Origin: Thermoanaerobaculia bacterium
Lineage (GTDB): Bacteria > Acidobacteriota > Thermoanaerobaculia > Gp7-AA8
Length of the DNA: 17,197 nucleotides
Assembly: GCA_017883215.1 (NCBI GenBank)
Contig: JADGOA010000033.1
Location: 1 to 17,197, forward strand
Direction of reading: 5' to 3'
In this document: in pieces, positions 1 through 6,044 of the stretch
Position numbering within the stretch: the stretch's first letter is position 1
Layout: every line of letters begins with the position of its first letter
Program-made: the position numbers and the translations under genes
The notes under the pieces: model-generated
Database searches by the model: none
What the model was told of the DNA's origin: nothing
What the model saw: the letters and a program-made list of their open reading frames with translations, nothing else

Positions 1-151
1 CTCAGAGGCTGTGCAGAAATCGAATTCACCACAGAGGCACAGAGAGCACAGAGACTGTTCCTCTGCCTTTCTTTCTCTGTGTCCTCTGTGTCTCTGTGGT
101 GAAAGAGAGGCTTGGTATCGCCACGCTCCCGATTTCTGCACAGCCTCTCAG
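1..151. repeat. Nested inverted repeat (MITE-like or REP-like element)
   Basis: Outer arms of 22 nt (1-22 and 130-151) are inverted copies with one mismatch, reading GGCTGTGCAGAAATCG and its complement. Inner arms of 30 nt (25-54 and 74-103) are inverted copies with three mismatches, built from the core CACAGAG repeated at 8-9 nt steps. The whole could fold into one long interrupted hairpin. It carries no ORF. It lies downstream of the E2 gene, which is transcribed towards it, so it may end up in that gene's 3' UTR. The element may continue left of the window edge. Its identity as a mobile element is inference; the arms are seen directly. Confidence 0.8.
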
Positions 152-180
152 GATGACGGGTAACACCGTCATGCTGAGCG
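148..180. repeat. Junction of two GTCAT/ATGAC-bounded repeat ends
   Basis: CTCAGGATGACGG (148-160) faces CCGTCATGCTGAG across a few bases and forms a 13-bp stem with one mismatch. The ends match the termini of the palindromic units at 7662-7936. It therefore looks like the end of one unit abutting the start of another that is cut off near the E2 stop codon. It could act as a hairpin behind the E2 transcript but has no T-run, so it is not a standard intrinsic terminator. Confidence 0.6.
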
Positions 181-205
181 AGAACGGCCGACACCTGCGC
201 CCGCG

Positions 206-1615
206 TCACATGGTGAAGTTGCCGGCTTCGATGATCTCGCGCAGGTGAGCCATGAACTGATCGGCGACGGCGCCGTCGATCAGCCGATGATCGAACGTCA
301 GTGACACGATGCACATGGAGCGGATGGCGATGAAATCGCCCTCATCGGTCTCGATGACGACAGGGCGCTTCTTCACGCCTCCGACGCCGAGGATCGCCAC
401 CTGGGGCTGGTTGATGATCGGCGTTCCGAAAAGGCCGCCGTAGATGCCGGGGTTGGTGATGGTGAACGTTCCGCCCTGCACGTCGTCGGGCGAGAGTTTC
501 TTCGTTCGGGCGCGCTCGCCGAGGTCGTTGAGCGCGCGGGCCAGCCCGAGGATGTTCTTTTCGTCGGCATGCTTGACCACCGGAACGATCAGTCCCCAGT
601 CGAGGGCGACGGCGATGCCGATGTTCAGCTCGCGGTGATAGATGATGCTGTTCTCGTCCATGGAGGCGTTGAGGATCGGGAACTGGCGCAGCGAAGCGAT
701 CACCGCGTCGATGATGAACGGCATGTAGGTGAGCTTCACACCGCGCAGGGCGTAGTCCTCCTTGTACTGGCGGCGGAGCTTGTCCACGTTCGTGAAGTCG
801 AACTCGAACACTGTGGTCACGTGAGCCGAGGTCTGTTTGGACGCGATCATGTGCTGCGCGATCTTCTTGCGCATGACCGAGAGCGGCTCGATGCGCACGT
901 TCTCGCCGGGAGCGAACTGCGGCGGCGCGGCCCGCTCCGGCACCCGCTGCTGAGGAGCGATCGGCTGCGGCGGACGCTGGGGCGCCGGCGCTGCGCCAGC
1001 CGGCTGCTGTGCCACCCGCGGCTGCTGGAGGAAATCGAGGATGTCGCTCTTGGTGACGCGCCCGGAGACGCCGGTGCCGGAGAGCTGCGAGATGTCGACG
1101 TTGTTCTCCTGCGCGATCTTCCGAACGAGCGGCGAGGATTTCGTACGGCGCCGTTCGTCGAGCGAGGCGACGTTCTCTTCTTCGTTGCGCTCGGTGGCGG
1201 CAACCGCGGCAGCGGGCGGCGGCGGGACGCGAGTCTGCGGCTTCTGCGTGTCGACGGCGGGCGCCTCCTGCCGCACCTCCTGCCGCATGGCATCGTTCGC
1301 CTGTTGCTGCTCCGGTGGCGCGGCCGGTTTCGGAGGCTCCGGCGGCGGTGCGGGGGCTCCGGCTGCCGTGCTCTCGCCCTCGCCGGCGATGCGCGCGACC
1401 ACCGAGTTCACCGGGACGGTCTGTCCCTCCTGAACCAGGATCTCGACGAGCGTGCCTGCGGCAGGCGAGGGGATCTCGGCGTCGACTTTGTCGGTAGAGA
1501 TCTCGAGCAGGGGCTCGTCGCGTTCCACCTTGTCGCCCGGCTTCTTCAGCCATCGCGAAACGGTTCCTTCGGCGATCGACTCGCCCATCTGGGGCATTAC
1601 GACATCAGTGGCCAT
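206..1615 (-). CDS. 2-oxoacid dehydrogenase complex E2 (dihydrolipoamide acyltransferase)
   Basis: E2 core of a 2-oxoacid dehydrogenase complex. It transfers an acyl group from lipoate to CoA in the cytoplasm. The protein has 469 aa. It has one N-terminal lipoyl domain (about 2-77) with the lipoylated lysine in STDKVDAEI (K43), then a long Ala/Pro/Gln linker (about 80-155). A peripheral subunit-binding domain follows (about 159-197, SSPLVRKIA...GRVTKSDI). A second Pro-rich linker leads to the catalytic domain (about 240-469) with FDHRLIDGA, giving H443 and D447. The start ATG has AGGAG about 10 nt upstream. It lies 122 bp behind lpdA on the same strand and is probably co-transcribed. No E1 gene is in the window, so acyl specificity (pyruvate, 2-oxoglutarate or branched-chain) cannot be decided; the lipoyl motif resembles sucB-like and branched-chain E2 proteins. 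Confidence 0.95.
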   Translation of the reverse strand: MATDVVMPQMGESIAEGTVSRWLKKPGDKVERDEPLLEISTDKVDAEIPSPAAGTLVEILVQEGQTVPVNSVVARIAGEGESTAAGAPAPPPEPPKPAAPPEQQQANDAMRQEVRQEAPAVDTQKPQTRVPPPPAAAVAATERNEEENVASLDERRRTKSSPLVRKIAQENNVDISQLSGTGVSGRVTKSDILDFLQQPRVAQQPAGAAPAPQRPPQPIAPQQRVPERAAPPQFAPGENVRIEPLSVMRKKIAQHMIASKQTSAHVTTVFEFDFTNVDKLRRQYKEDYALRGVKLTYMPFIIDAVIASLRQFPILNASMDENSIIYHRELNIGIAVALDWGLIVPVVKHADEKNILGLARALNDLGERARTKKLSPDDVQGGTFTITNPGIYGGLFGTPIINQPQVAILGVGGVKKRPVVIETDEGDFIAIRSMCIVSLTFDHRLIDGAVADQFMAHLREIIEAGNFTM

Positions 1616-1654
1616 TTTTCCGTGCTCCTACGAGGGTCTCATCGCTTGGTGCTG

Positions 1655-1728
1655 GGCATGAGGCATGAGCAATGAGGCATGAATGGAGCGCGACGCGAGC
1701 GCGTCACTCAGGCCTCATTCCCCATGCC
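1655..1728. repeat. Heptamer tandem array with inverted partner, lpdA-E2 spacer
   Basis: Four contiguous 7-bp units occupy 1655-1682: GGCATGA, GGCATGA, GCAATGA, GGCATGA. An inverted partner follows. GCCTCATT (1712-1719) pairs perfectly with AATGAGGC (1671-1678), and CATGCC (1723-1728) pairs with GGCATG. Between them, GCGCGACGC and GAGCGCGTC add more pairing potential. The array occupies most of the 122-bp gap between lpdA and the E2 gene, so it would form a hairpin inside their shared transcript. Confidence 0.75.
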
Positions 1729-1737
1729 GCGGTGCGT

Positions 1738-3141
1738 CTAGATGTGAATCGCGTGTCCCTGTACGTCCTCGGCCGCTTCCATGAGCGCCTCGGAGAGTGT
1801 CGGGTGCGCGTGGATCGTTTTGGCAATCGACTCGCTGGTGGCTTCGAGCTCCAGCGCGGCGCACGCTTCGACGATCAGCTCCGTCGCTTTCGGTCCCACG
1901 ATGTGCACTCCGAGGATCTCGTCGTATTTCGCATCGCAGACGTACTTCACCAGGCCGTTCGCTTCGCCGATGATCTTGGCCTTCGAGTTCGCGGTGAACG
2001 GGAACTTGCCGATCTTGACGTCGTACCCGTGCTCTTTCGCCTTTTTTTCGGTAAGGCCGACTGAGGCGACTTCCGGGTCGGAGTACGTCGCGTTCGGGAC
2101 GTGGTCGTAGTTGATCGGCCGGACGTCCATCCCTTTGATGTGCTCGATCGCGAGAATCCCTTCGGCCGATGCGCAGTGGGCGAGGGCGGGTGTCGGCACG
2201 ATGTCACCGATGGCGTAGATCCCCGGCTCGGCGGTGCGCATGTACGGGTCGACCTGCACGAATCCGCGCTGATCGACCTGCACCTTCGTCTTTTCCAGGC
2301 CGCAGTTCTCGGTGACCGCACGCCGGCCGGTTGCTGAGAGGACGACGTCGACTTCGAACGTCTGTTGCTTGCCTTTCGAGGAGACGACGCACTTCACGCT
2401 GTCGCCCGTCACCTCGGCCGATTCCACTTTGGCGTCGGTCAGCACTTCGATGCCCTTCTTCTTGAAGATGCGCGTGAACTCCTTCGAGATCTCCTCGTCT
2501 TCGATCGGAAGGAGCTGGGGCATGACTTCGACGACCGTGGTCTTCGTGCCGAAGCGGGAGAAGATCGAGGCGAACTCGCACCCGACTGCCCCCGCGCCGA
2601 TCACGAGCATGCTCTTCGGTACTTCGGTGATCTTGAGGATGTGATCGGAGTTGATGACGCGTTTGCCGTCGGCCTTGATGTGTGGAAGGTCGCGTGGGAC
2701 CGAGCCCATGGCCAGGATGATGTTCTTCGCCTGCAGACGGCGCGGCTCGGCGCCTTCGCTCGTCACCTCGACCGTGCTGCGGTCGACGAGGCGGCCGAAA
2801 CCTGTGATCCGTTCGACCTTGTTCTTCTTGAAGAGGAACTCGATCCCTTTCGCATTCTGGTCGACGACGTTCTGCTTTCGCGTCTGAACGACGCTCCAGT
2901 CGAGCTTTACGTCGCCGACGGTGATGCCGAATTCCTTCGACTTCTGGATCTTCGTCCAGATGTCGGCATTTTCGAGGAGCGATTTGGTCGGAATGCACCC
3001 GCGGTGCAGGCACGTGCCGCCGAGGAAAGGGTCCTTTTCGACGACCGCGACCTTGAGGCCGAGCTGGCCGGCGCGGATCGCGGCGACGTATCCGCCGGGT
3101 CCGCTGCCGATGATGACGACGTCGTATTGCTGGTCTGCCAA
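1738..3141 (-). CDS. lpdA: Dihydrolipoamide dehydrogenase (E3)
   Basis: FAD-dependent E3 that reoxidises dihydrolipoyl groups with NAD+ in 2-oxoacid dehydrogenase (and possibly glycine cleavage) complexes. The FAD-binding loop GSGPGGYVAAIRAG is near the N-terminus. The redox-active disulfide lies in GGTCLHRGCIPTK (C44 and C49 by the start used here). The NAD-binding loop is GAGAVGCEFAS, the second FAD motif is AIGDI, and the catalytic pair is HPTLSE (H446, E451). I chose a TTG start at 3141. GGAGG sits 6 nt upstream (3148-3152), the length becomes 467 aa, which is normal for the family, and homology begins at ADQQYDVVIIG. A longer ATG start at 3228 would add 29 unlike residues and lies upstream of the likely TATAAT box at 3218-3223. 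The gene heads an operon with E2. Confidence 0.96.
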   Translation of the reverse strand: MADQQYDVVIIGSGPGGYVAAIRAGQLGLKVAVVEKDPFLGGTCLHRGCIPTKSLLENADIWTKIQKSKEFGITVGDVKLDWSVVQTRKQNVVDQNAKGIEFLFKKNKVERITGFGRLVDRSTVEVTSEGAEPRRLQAKNIILAMGSVPRDLPHIKADGKRVINSDHILKITEVPKSMLVIGAGAVGCEFASIFSRFGTKTTVVEVMPQLLPIEDEEISKEFTRIFKKKGIEVLTDAKVESAEVTGDSVKCVVSSKGKQQTFEVDVVLSATGRRAVTENCGLEKTKVQVDQRGFVQVDPYMRTAEPGIYAIGDIVPTPALAHCASAEGILAIEHIKGMDVRPINYDHVPNATYSDPEVASVGLTEKKAKEHGYDVKIGKFPFTANSKAKIIGEANGLVKYVCDAKYDEILGVHIVGPKATELIVEACAALELEATSESIAKTIHAHPTLSEALMEAAEDVQGHAIHI

Positions 3142-3217
3142 GGAAAACCTCCGTGTCGAGACGAGGGGCGCTGGGGATGTGACAAGCAACGCACGCGCCC
3201 CCGGCTGTGCGGCGGGC

Positions 3218-3223
3218 ATTATA
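3218..3223 (-). promoter_or_regulatory. Likely -10 box for lpdA-E2
   Basis: On the minus strand this reads TATAAT, a perfect sigma70 -10 hexamer, about 77 nt upstream of the TTG start. No good -35 hexamer lies 16-18 bp further upstream. TG occurs four bases before the hexamer, one base away from the usual extended -10 position. TCAACCGATTGA (3225-3236), with inverted TCAA/TTGA ends, sits just upstream and could be an operator. The site supports the TTG start because the alternative ATG at 3228 would not be transcribed. Confidence 0.5.
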
Positions 3224-3271
3224 TTCAACCGATTGAGGAACCCGCTGACCTTGCCTCACAGCTTCGGCGCA

Positions 3272-3277
3272 TACAAT
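3272..3277 (+). promoter_or_regulatory. Possible -10 box for the 3322 gene
   Basis: TACAAT matches five of six bases of the sigma70 -10 consensus. It lies 44 bp before the ATG at 3322, allowing a leader of roughly 35-40 nt. The best -35-like stretch (TTGCCT, 3251-3256) is spaced only 15 bp away, so the assignment is tentative. Confidence 0.3.
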
Positions 3278-3321
3278 GGCTGCGGTCCCACACTACCTCG
3301 TCACGATCGGGAGTCAAGTCG

Positions 3322-3882
3322 ATGGATGAAGCGTCCGTCAAAGGGCAGACCGTCATCAGTTTCCTGAAGTTCGTGGGGGAGGCGCTGCCCGCGGAGAAGC
3401 AGGCTGAGCTGATGCTCTCGGTCGCTCCCCGATACCGTGAGGAGCTGACCAGGCGGATGGTGCTCGCGACGAACACCTACCCGATCTCGCTGCTGAACGC
3501 CATGACGATCGAAGGGGCGAGGCTGGCGGAGCTCCCGGTGGCGGAGTTCGCGCGCCGCGCCGGCCGGTTTGCCGCGCGTGAAGGCGTGCAGGGCGTCTAT
3601 CGCGTCTTCGTACGCGTGCTGAACACGAACACGGTGCTTTCGAAGGCCGCGGCCATGTGGTCGACGATGAACACGGGCGGCAAGATGACTGCCGAACAGA
3701 CCTCGGCGAACAGCGCCGTGATCTGGCTCAGGGAGTACCCGAACCCGCAGCCGGTGATGTGCGATCGGATCACCGGCTGGATTGAGCACATCGCCGAGAT
3801 GACCGGTGTGAAGCCGTCGATCGAGCACCCTCGCTGCGCGGGCGATCACAGCGCCGAATGCGAGTGGCGGGTTCACCGGTGA
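3322..3882 (+). CDS. DUF2378/V4R-like small protein, function unknown
   Basis: 186 aa, soluble, with no signal peptide or membrane segment. The ATG has GGGAG (3309-3313) 8 nt upstream. The body is largely alpha-helical with an invariant-looking centre (EGVQGVYRVFVRVLNTNTVLSKAAAMW, roughly 87-113, given here in part). The tail, residues 147-180, carries C147, H169, C172, H176 and C180 in a pattern CDR...HPRCAGDHSAECEW. The opening VKGQTVISFLKFV and the RVFVR block recall the Myxococcus paralogous family DUF2378 (TIGR02265), and the Cys-rich end recalls V4R or heme-NO-binding-like domains. That resemblance is from memory and not verified. It is transcribed divergently from lpdA, across 180 bp, and converges on thrC with 26 bp between stops. 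Confidence 0.75.
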   Translation: MDEASVKGQTVISFLKFVGEALPAEKQAELMLSVAPRYREELTRRMVLATNTYPISLLNAMTIEGARLAELPVAEFARRAGRFAAREGVQGVYRVFVRVLNTNTVLSKAAAMWSTMNTGGKMTAEQTSANSAVIWLREYPNPQPVMCDRITGWIEHIAEMTGVKPSIEHPRCAGDHSAECEWRVHR

Positions 3883-3886
3883 TCCT

Positions 3887-3907
3887 GGACGAGGACGACC
3901 GCACTCC
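3887..3907 (-). repeat. GGAGTGCGG hairpin-family repeat behind thrC, copy 2
   Basis: Read on the minus strand, this 21-nt stretch starts one base after the thrC stop codon with GGAGTGCGGTCGTCCTCG. It matches the copy at 17134-17154 at 20 of 21 positions. It fills most of the 26-bp gap between the convergent ends of thrC and the 3322 gene. The stem (CGGTCG against CGTCC) contains a T-T mismatch, so pairing is weaker than in the other copies. Confidence 0.65.
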
Positions 3908-3908
3908 T

Positions 3909-5036
3909 TCAGTGGTACTTGTTCGCTCCGGTGTTGAAGATGACCACGGTCTCGTCCGGGCGAATGGCGCGCTGCGCGACCAGCAGCCGGTAGGCGTGCA
4001 TGGCGGCACCGGTCTCGGGGCCGGCGTCGATTCCCTCGCCCTTGCGCATCGCCGCCGCAGCCGGCTCGATGGCCGCTTCGTCGACGGCGATCGCCCCGCC
4101 GCGTGAGTCGCGGAGGGCGCGCAGCATGAGGCGGTCGCCAACGGCGCGGGGGACGCGAAGCCCCCATGCGGTGGTTTGCGGCGACTCCCATTCGGGCGCG
4201 CTCTCCAGATGCGCGGCGAAGGCGCGAACGATGGGAGCGCATCCGCTCGACTGAATGCTGTACATGCGCGGCCGCTCGCTCCCGATCCAGCCCAGGCGCT
4301 CCATCTCGTCGAAGGCTTTCCACATGCCGATCAGGCCCGTGCCGCCGCCGGTGGGATAGAGGATGGCGTCGGGAAGGCGGTCGAGGTCTTCGAGCAGCTC
4401 GTAGCCCATGATCTTCTTCCCCTCCACGCGATACGGTTCTTTCAGCGTCGAGAGGTCGAAGCCGCCGTTGTCGGCGATGTACTGCGCCACGCGTTTGCCG
4501 GCATCGGTGATGACTCCGGCCACGAGCTCGACTTCGGCGCCGTACTCGCGGCATTCGTCGATGATCGATTGAGGCGTGTCGCGGGGCATGGCCACGAATA
4601 CGGGCAGGCCGGCTCGCGCGCCATACGCGGAGAGCGCGGCGCCGGCGTTGCCGGCGGTCGGCGCCGCCAGACTCTTCGCTCCGAGCTCTTTTGCCATCGA
4701 TACCGCTGCGGCCATGCCGCGCGACTTGAAGGAACGGGTGGGGTTCTTCGACTCGTCCTTGATGAAGACGTTGGGAAACTCGCGGGAGCGGAGCAGCGGC
4801 GTGACCCCTTCCCCGAGCGTGACCACGTTCGCGTCGTCACTCACCGGAAGCACTTCGCGATACCGCCACATGGTCGCTGCGCGGGAGCGGATCCTGTCGC
4901 GAAGCTGCGGGTCCGGCTTGATGTCGTAGCTGACCAGAAGCGGCGCTTTGCACTTCGGGCAAAGGTTCAGCAGATCGCGGATCGGAAAAGTGGCGTCGCA
5001 GGCGGAGCAGGCGATGTGAGCGGGAAGGTGAGTCAT
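3909..5036 (-). CDS. thrC: Threonine synthase
   Basis: PLP-dependent lyase that converts O-phospho-L-homoserine to L-threonine, the last step of threonine synthesis. An N-terminal zinc ribbon is formed by C10, C13, C26 and C29 (CSAC and CPKC), typical of a threonine synthase subgroup. The PLP lysine lies in NPTRSFKSRG (K104). TAGNAGAALSAYGARAG is the phosphate/substrate-binding region, and a glycine-rich loop (PTGGGTGLIGM) follows. The ATG at 5036 (MTHLPAHIACSAC) is preceded by AGGA at 8 nt. A GTG start at 5066 would add 10 residues but begins at the edge of a repeat hairpin and is less likely. The protein has 375 aa. No hom or thrB gene is nearby. The strong terminator at 5145-5168 lies upstream, so it needs its own promoter, probably between 5037 and 5144; I see no clear one. 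Confidence 0.93.
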   Translation of the reverse strand: MTHLPAHIACSACDATFPIRDLLNLCPKCKAPLLVSYDIKPDPQLRDRIRSRAATMWRYREVLPVSDDANVVTLGEGVTPLLRSREFPNVFIKDESKNPTRSFKSRGMAAAVSMAKELGAKSLAAPTAGNAGAALSAYGARAGLPVFVAMPRDTPQSIIDECREYGAEVELVAGVITDAGKRVAQYIADNGGFDLSTLKEPYRVEGKKIMGYELLEDLDRLPDAILYPTGGGTGLIGMWKAFDEMERLGWIGSERPRMYSIQSSGCAPIVRAFAAHLESAPEWESPQTTAWGLRVPRAVGDRLMLRALRDSRGGAIAVDEAAIEPAAAAMRKGEGIDAGPETGAAMHAYRLLVAQRAIRPDETVVIFNTGANKYH

Positions 5037-5066
5037 GAACGCGATCCTATTCCACTCGGCCGCCAC

Positions 5067-5139
5067 GAGTCCTGAGTCCTGAGTCCTGAGTCCTGAGTTG
5101 CGCGTCCCACTCAGGACTCAGGACTCAGCACTCAGGACT
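5067..5139. repeat. Heptamer tandem array with inverted array (long hairpin)
   Basis: GAGTCCT is repeated four times without gaps (5067-5094) and followed by GAGT. After about 10 nt come inverted units at 5113-5139: AGGACTC, AGGACTC, AGCACTC and a final AGGACT. The arms 5068-5098 and 5109-5139 pair over 31 bp with one mismatch. The hairpin begins about 30 bp upstream of the thrC ATG and directly follows the terminator of the lipoprotein gene. It has no T-run of its own. Confidence 0.9.
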
Positions 5140-5142
5140 GAC

Positions 5143-5168
5143 AAAAACGGCGGCTCTCGCCGCCGTTT
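5143..5168 (-). terminator. Intrinsic terminator of the lipoprotein gene
   Basis: On the minus strand a 10-bp perfect stem (AAACGGCGGC, loop GAGA, GCCGCCGTTT) runs directly into a short T-run ending TTTTTG. It starts 23 bp after the stop codon of the lipoprotein gene (5192). This is the clearest Rho-independent terminator in the window and separates the mglA-like/lipoprotein unit from thrC. Confidence 0.85.
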
Positions 5169-5191
5169 CGAATCCTCGCTGGAGAGGCGTG

Positions 5192-5983
5192 TTATTGCTT
5201 CGCCTTCGCCTTCGCTTCCTGAATGCTCTTGTCGATGTCCTTCTGCCACTGGTCGACGTTCTTCTGAGCCTCGCCCGGTTTGTCTTCGTACTTTGCCATC
5301 TCCTGGGCCCAGGCGTTCAGCGCGCCTTCGTACTTCGAGAGCAGCTGCCGGTTGTAGGCGAGGGCGGGCTTCTCCGGTTCCTTGCTCTGCTTCATCTCCT
5401 GGCGCGACTTGTCCATGTTGGCGAGCATGTCGGCGTAGATCTTCTTCGTCTGCTCGTCCTTGGCCTCGGCGTACGACTTCTTCATCTGCTGGTACGAGGC
5501 GTCCATGTTCGCGTTCATCGCCTCGCCCATCTTCTCGGCGGCCGCGGAGGTGCTGGCCTCGAGGATCTGCGACTTGACCCAGAGATACTCCTGGGTGTTG
5601 TACTTGAGGTCCTTCGCCGCGCGGATGTCGGCCGTGGCGAACTCGCCGAGGGCGTTGAGTCCCTTCAGGCCCTCCATCATGCCGCCGATCGACTTGTCGC
5701 CAGCCTTCTTCGCTTCCTCGGAGTGCTTCTGCAACTCCTGTTTCGCGACCTGGGCGATGGCCTTTTCGTGCTCGCGGACTTTCAGGTACATCTGCACCTG
5801 CGCGTCGGTGAGCTTGCCATCCGCGGGCGGGGTGTACTTGTCCTCGGAGACCTCTTTCATGAGGTCGATCGTGCCGCGCTTTTTCAGATCGCCGGCGATT
5901 GACGCCTTGTCGAGCAGTTCCTTGGCCTTGCATCCAATGAGTACAACCGAGAGAGCGAGAACGGCAGGGATGATGCGGCGCAT
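5192..5983 (-). CDS. Predicted lipoprotein, charged and helical
   Basis: 263 aa. MRRIIPAVLALSVVLIGC is a signal peptide ending in a lipobox with C18 as the lipidated cysteine, so the protein should be anchored in a membrane. The mature part is almost entirely helical, rich in Lys, Glu, Ala and Gln, with several predicted coiled-coil stretches and no cysteines after C18. A segment near 57-75 (DGKLTDAQVQMYLKVREHEK) looks like the conserved core. I do not recognise a catalytic motif. GGAGGA (5995-6000) lies 11 nt upstream of the ATG. It is 61 bp downstream of the mglA-like gene on the same strand, with only a weak hairpin (6013-6034) between, so co-transcription is likely. The strong terminator at 5145-5168 ends the unit. 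Confidence 0.85.
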   Translation of the reverse strand: MRRIIPAVLALSVVLIGCKAKELLDKASIAGDLKKRGTIDLMKEVSEDKYTPPADGKLTDAQVQMYLKVREHEKAIAQVAKQELQKHSEEAKKAGDKSIGGMMEGLKGLNALGEFATADIRAAKDLKYNTQEYLWVKSQILEASTSAAAEKMGEAMNANMDASYQQMKKSYAEAKDEQTKKIYADMLANMDKSRQEMKQSKEPEKPALAYNRQLLSKYEGALNAWAQEMAKYEDKPGEAQKNVDQWQKDIDKSIQEAKAKAKQ

Positions 5984-6044
5984 GGTCTCTTCAATCCTCC
6001 AGGTTTCGTTCGGGGGGCCGATGGTTCAGCCCCCACGGGTCCAT

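Noticed and set aside
569..1675. Long plus-strand ORF of 368 codons opposite the E2 gene
   Set aside because: It is antisense to a well-recognised E2 gene, is Arg/Leu-rich as GC-rich shadow frames are, and has no recognisable domain.
2365..3321. Upstream extension of the 3322 gene in the same frame
   Set aside because: This part is antisense to lpdA and resembles no protein; the true gene starts at ATG 3322 with a ribosome site.
5067..5139. CRISPR-like array
   Set aside because: Units are only 7 bp with no spacers and an inverted second half; no cas genes are present.
6013..6034. Terminator between the mglA-like gene and the lipoprotein gene
   Set aside because: GGGGGC/GCCCCC is only 6 bp with a 10-nt loop and no T-run, so it is unlikely to stop transcription.
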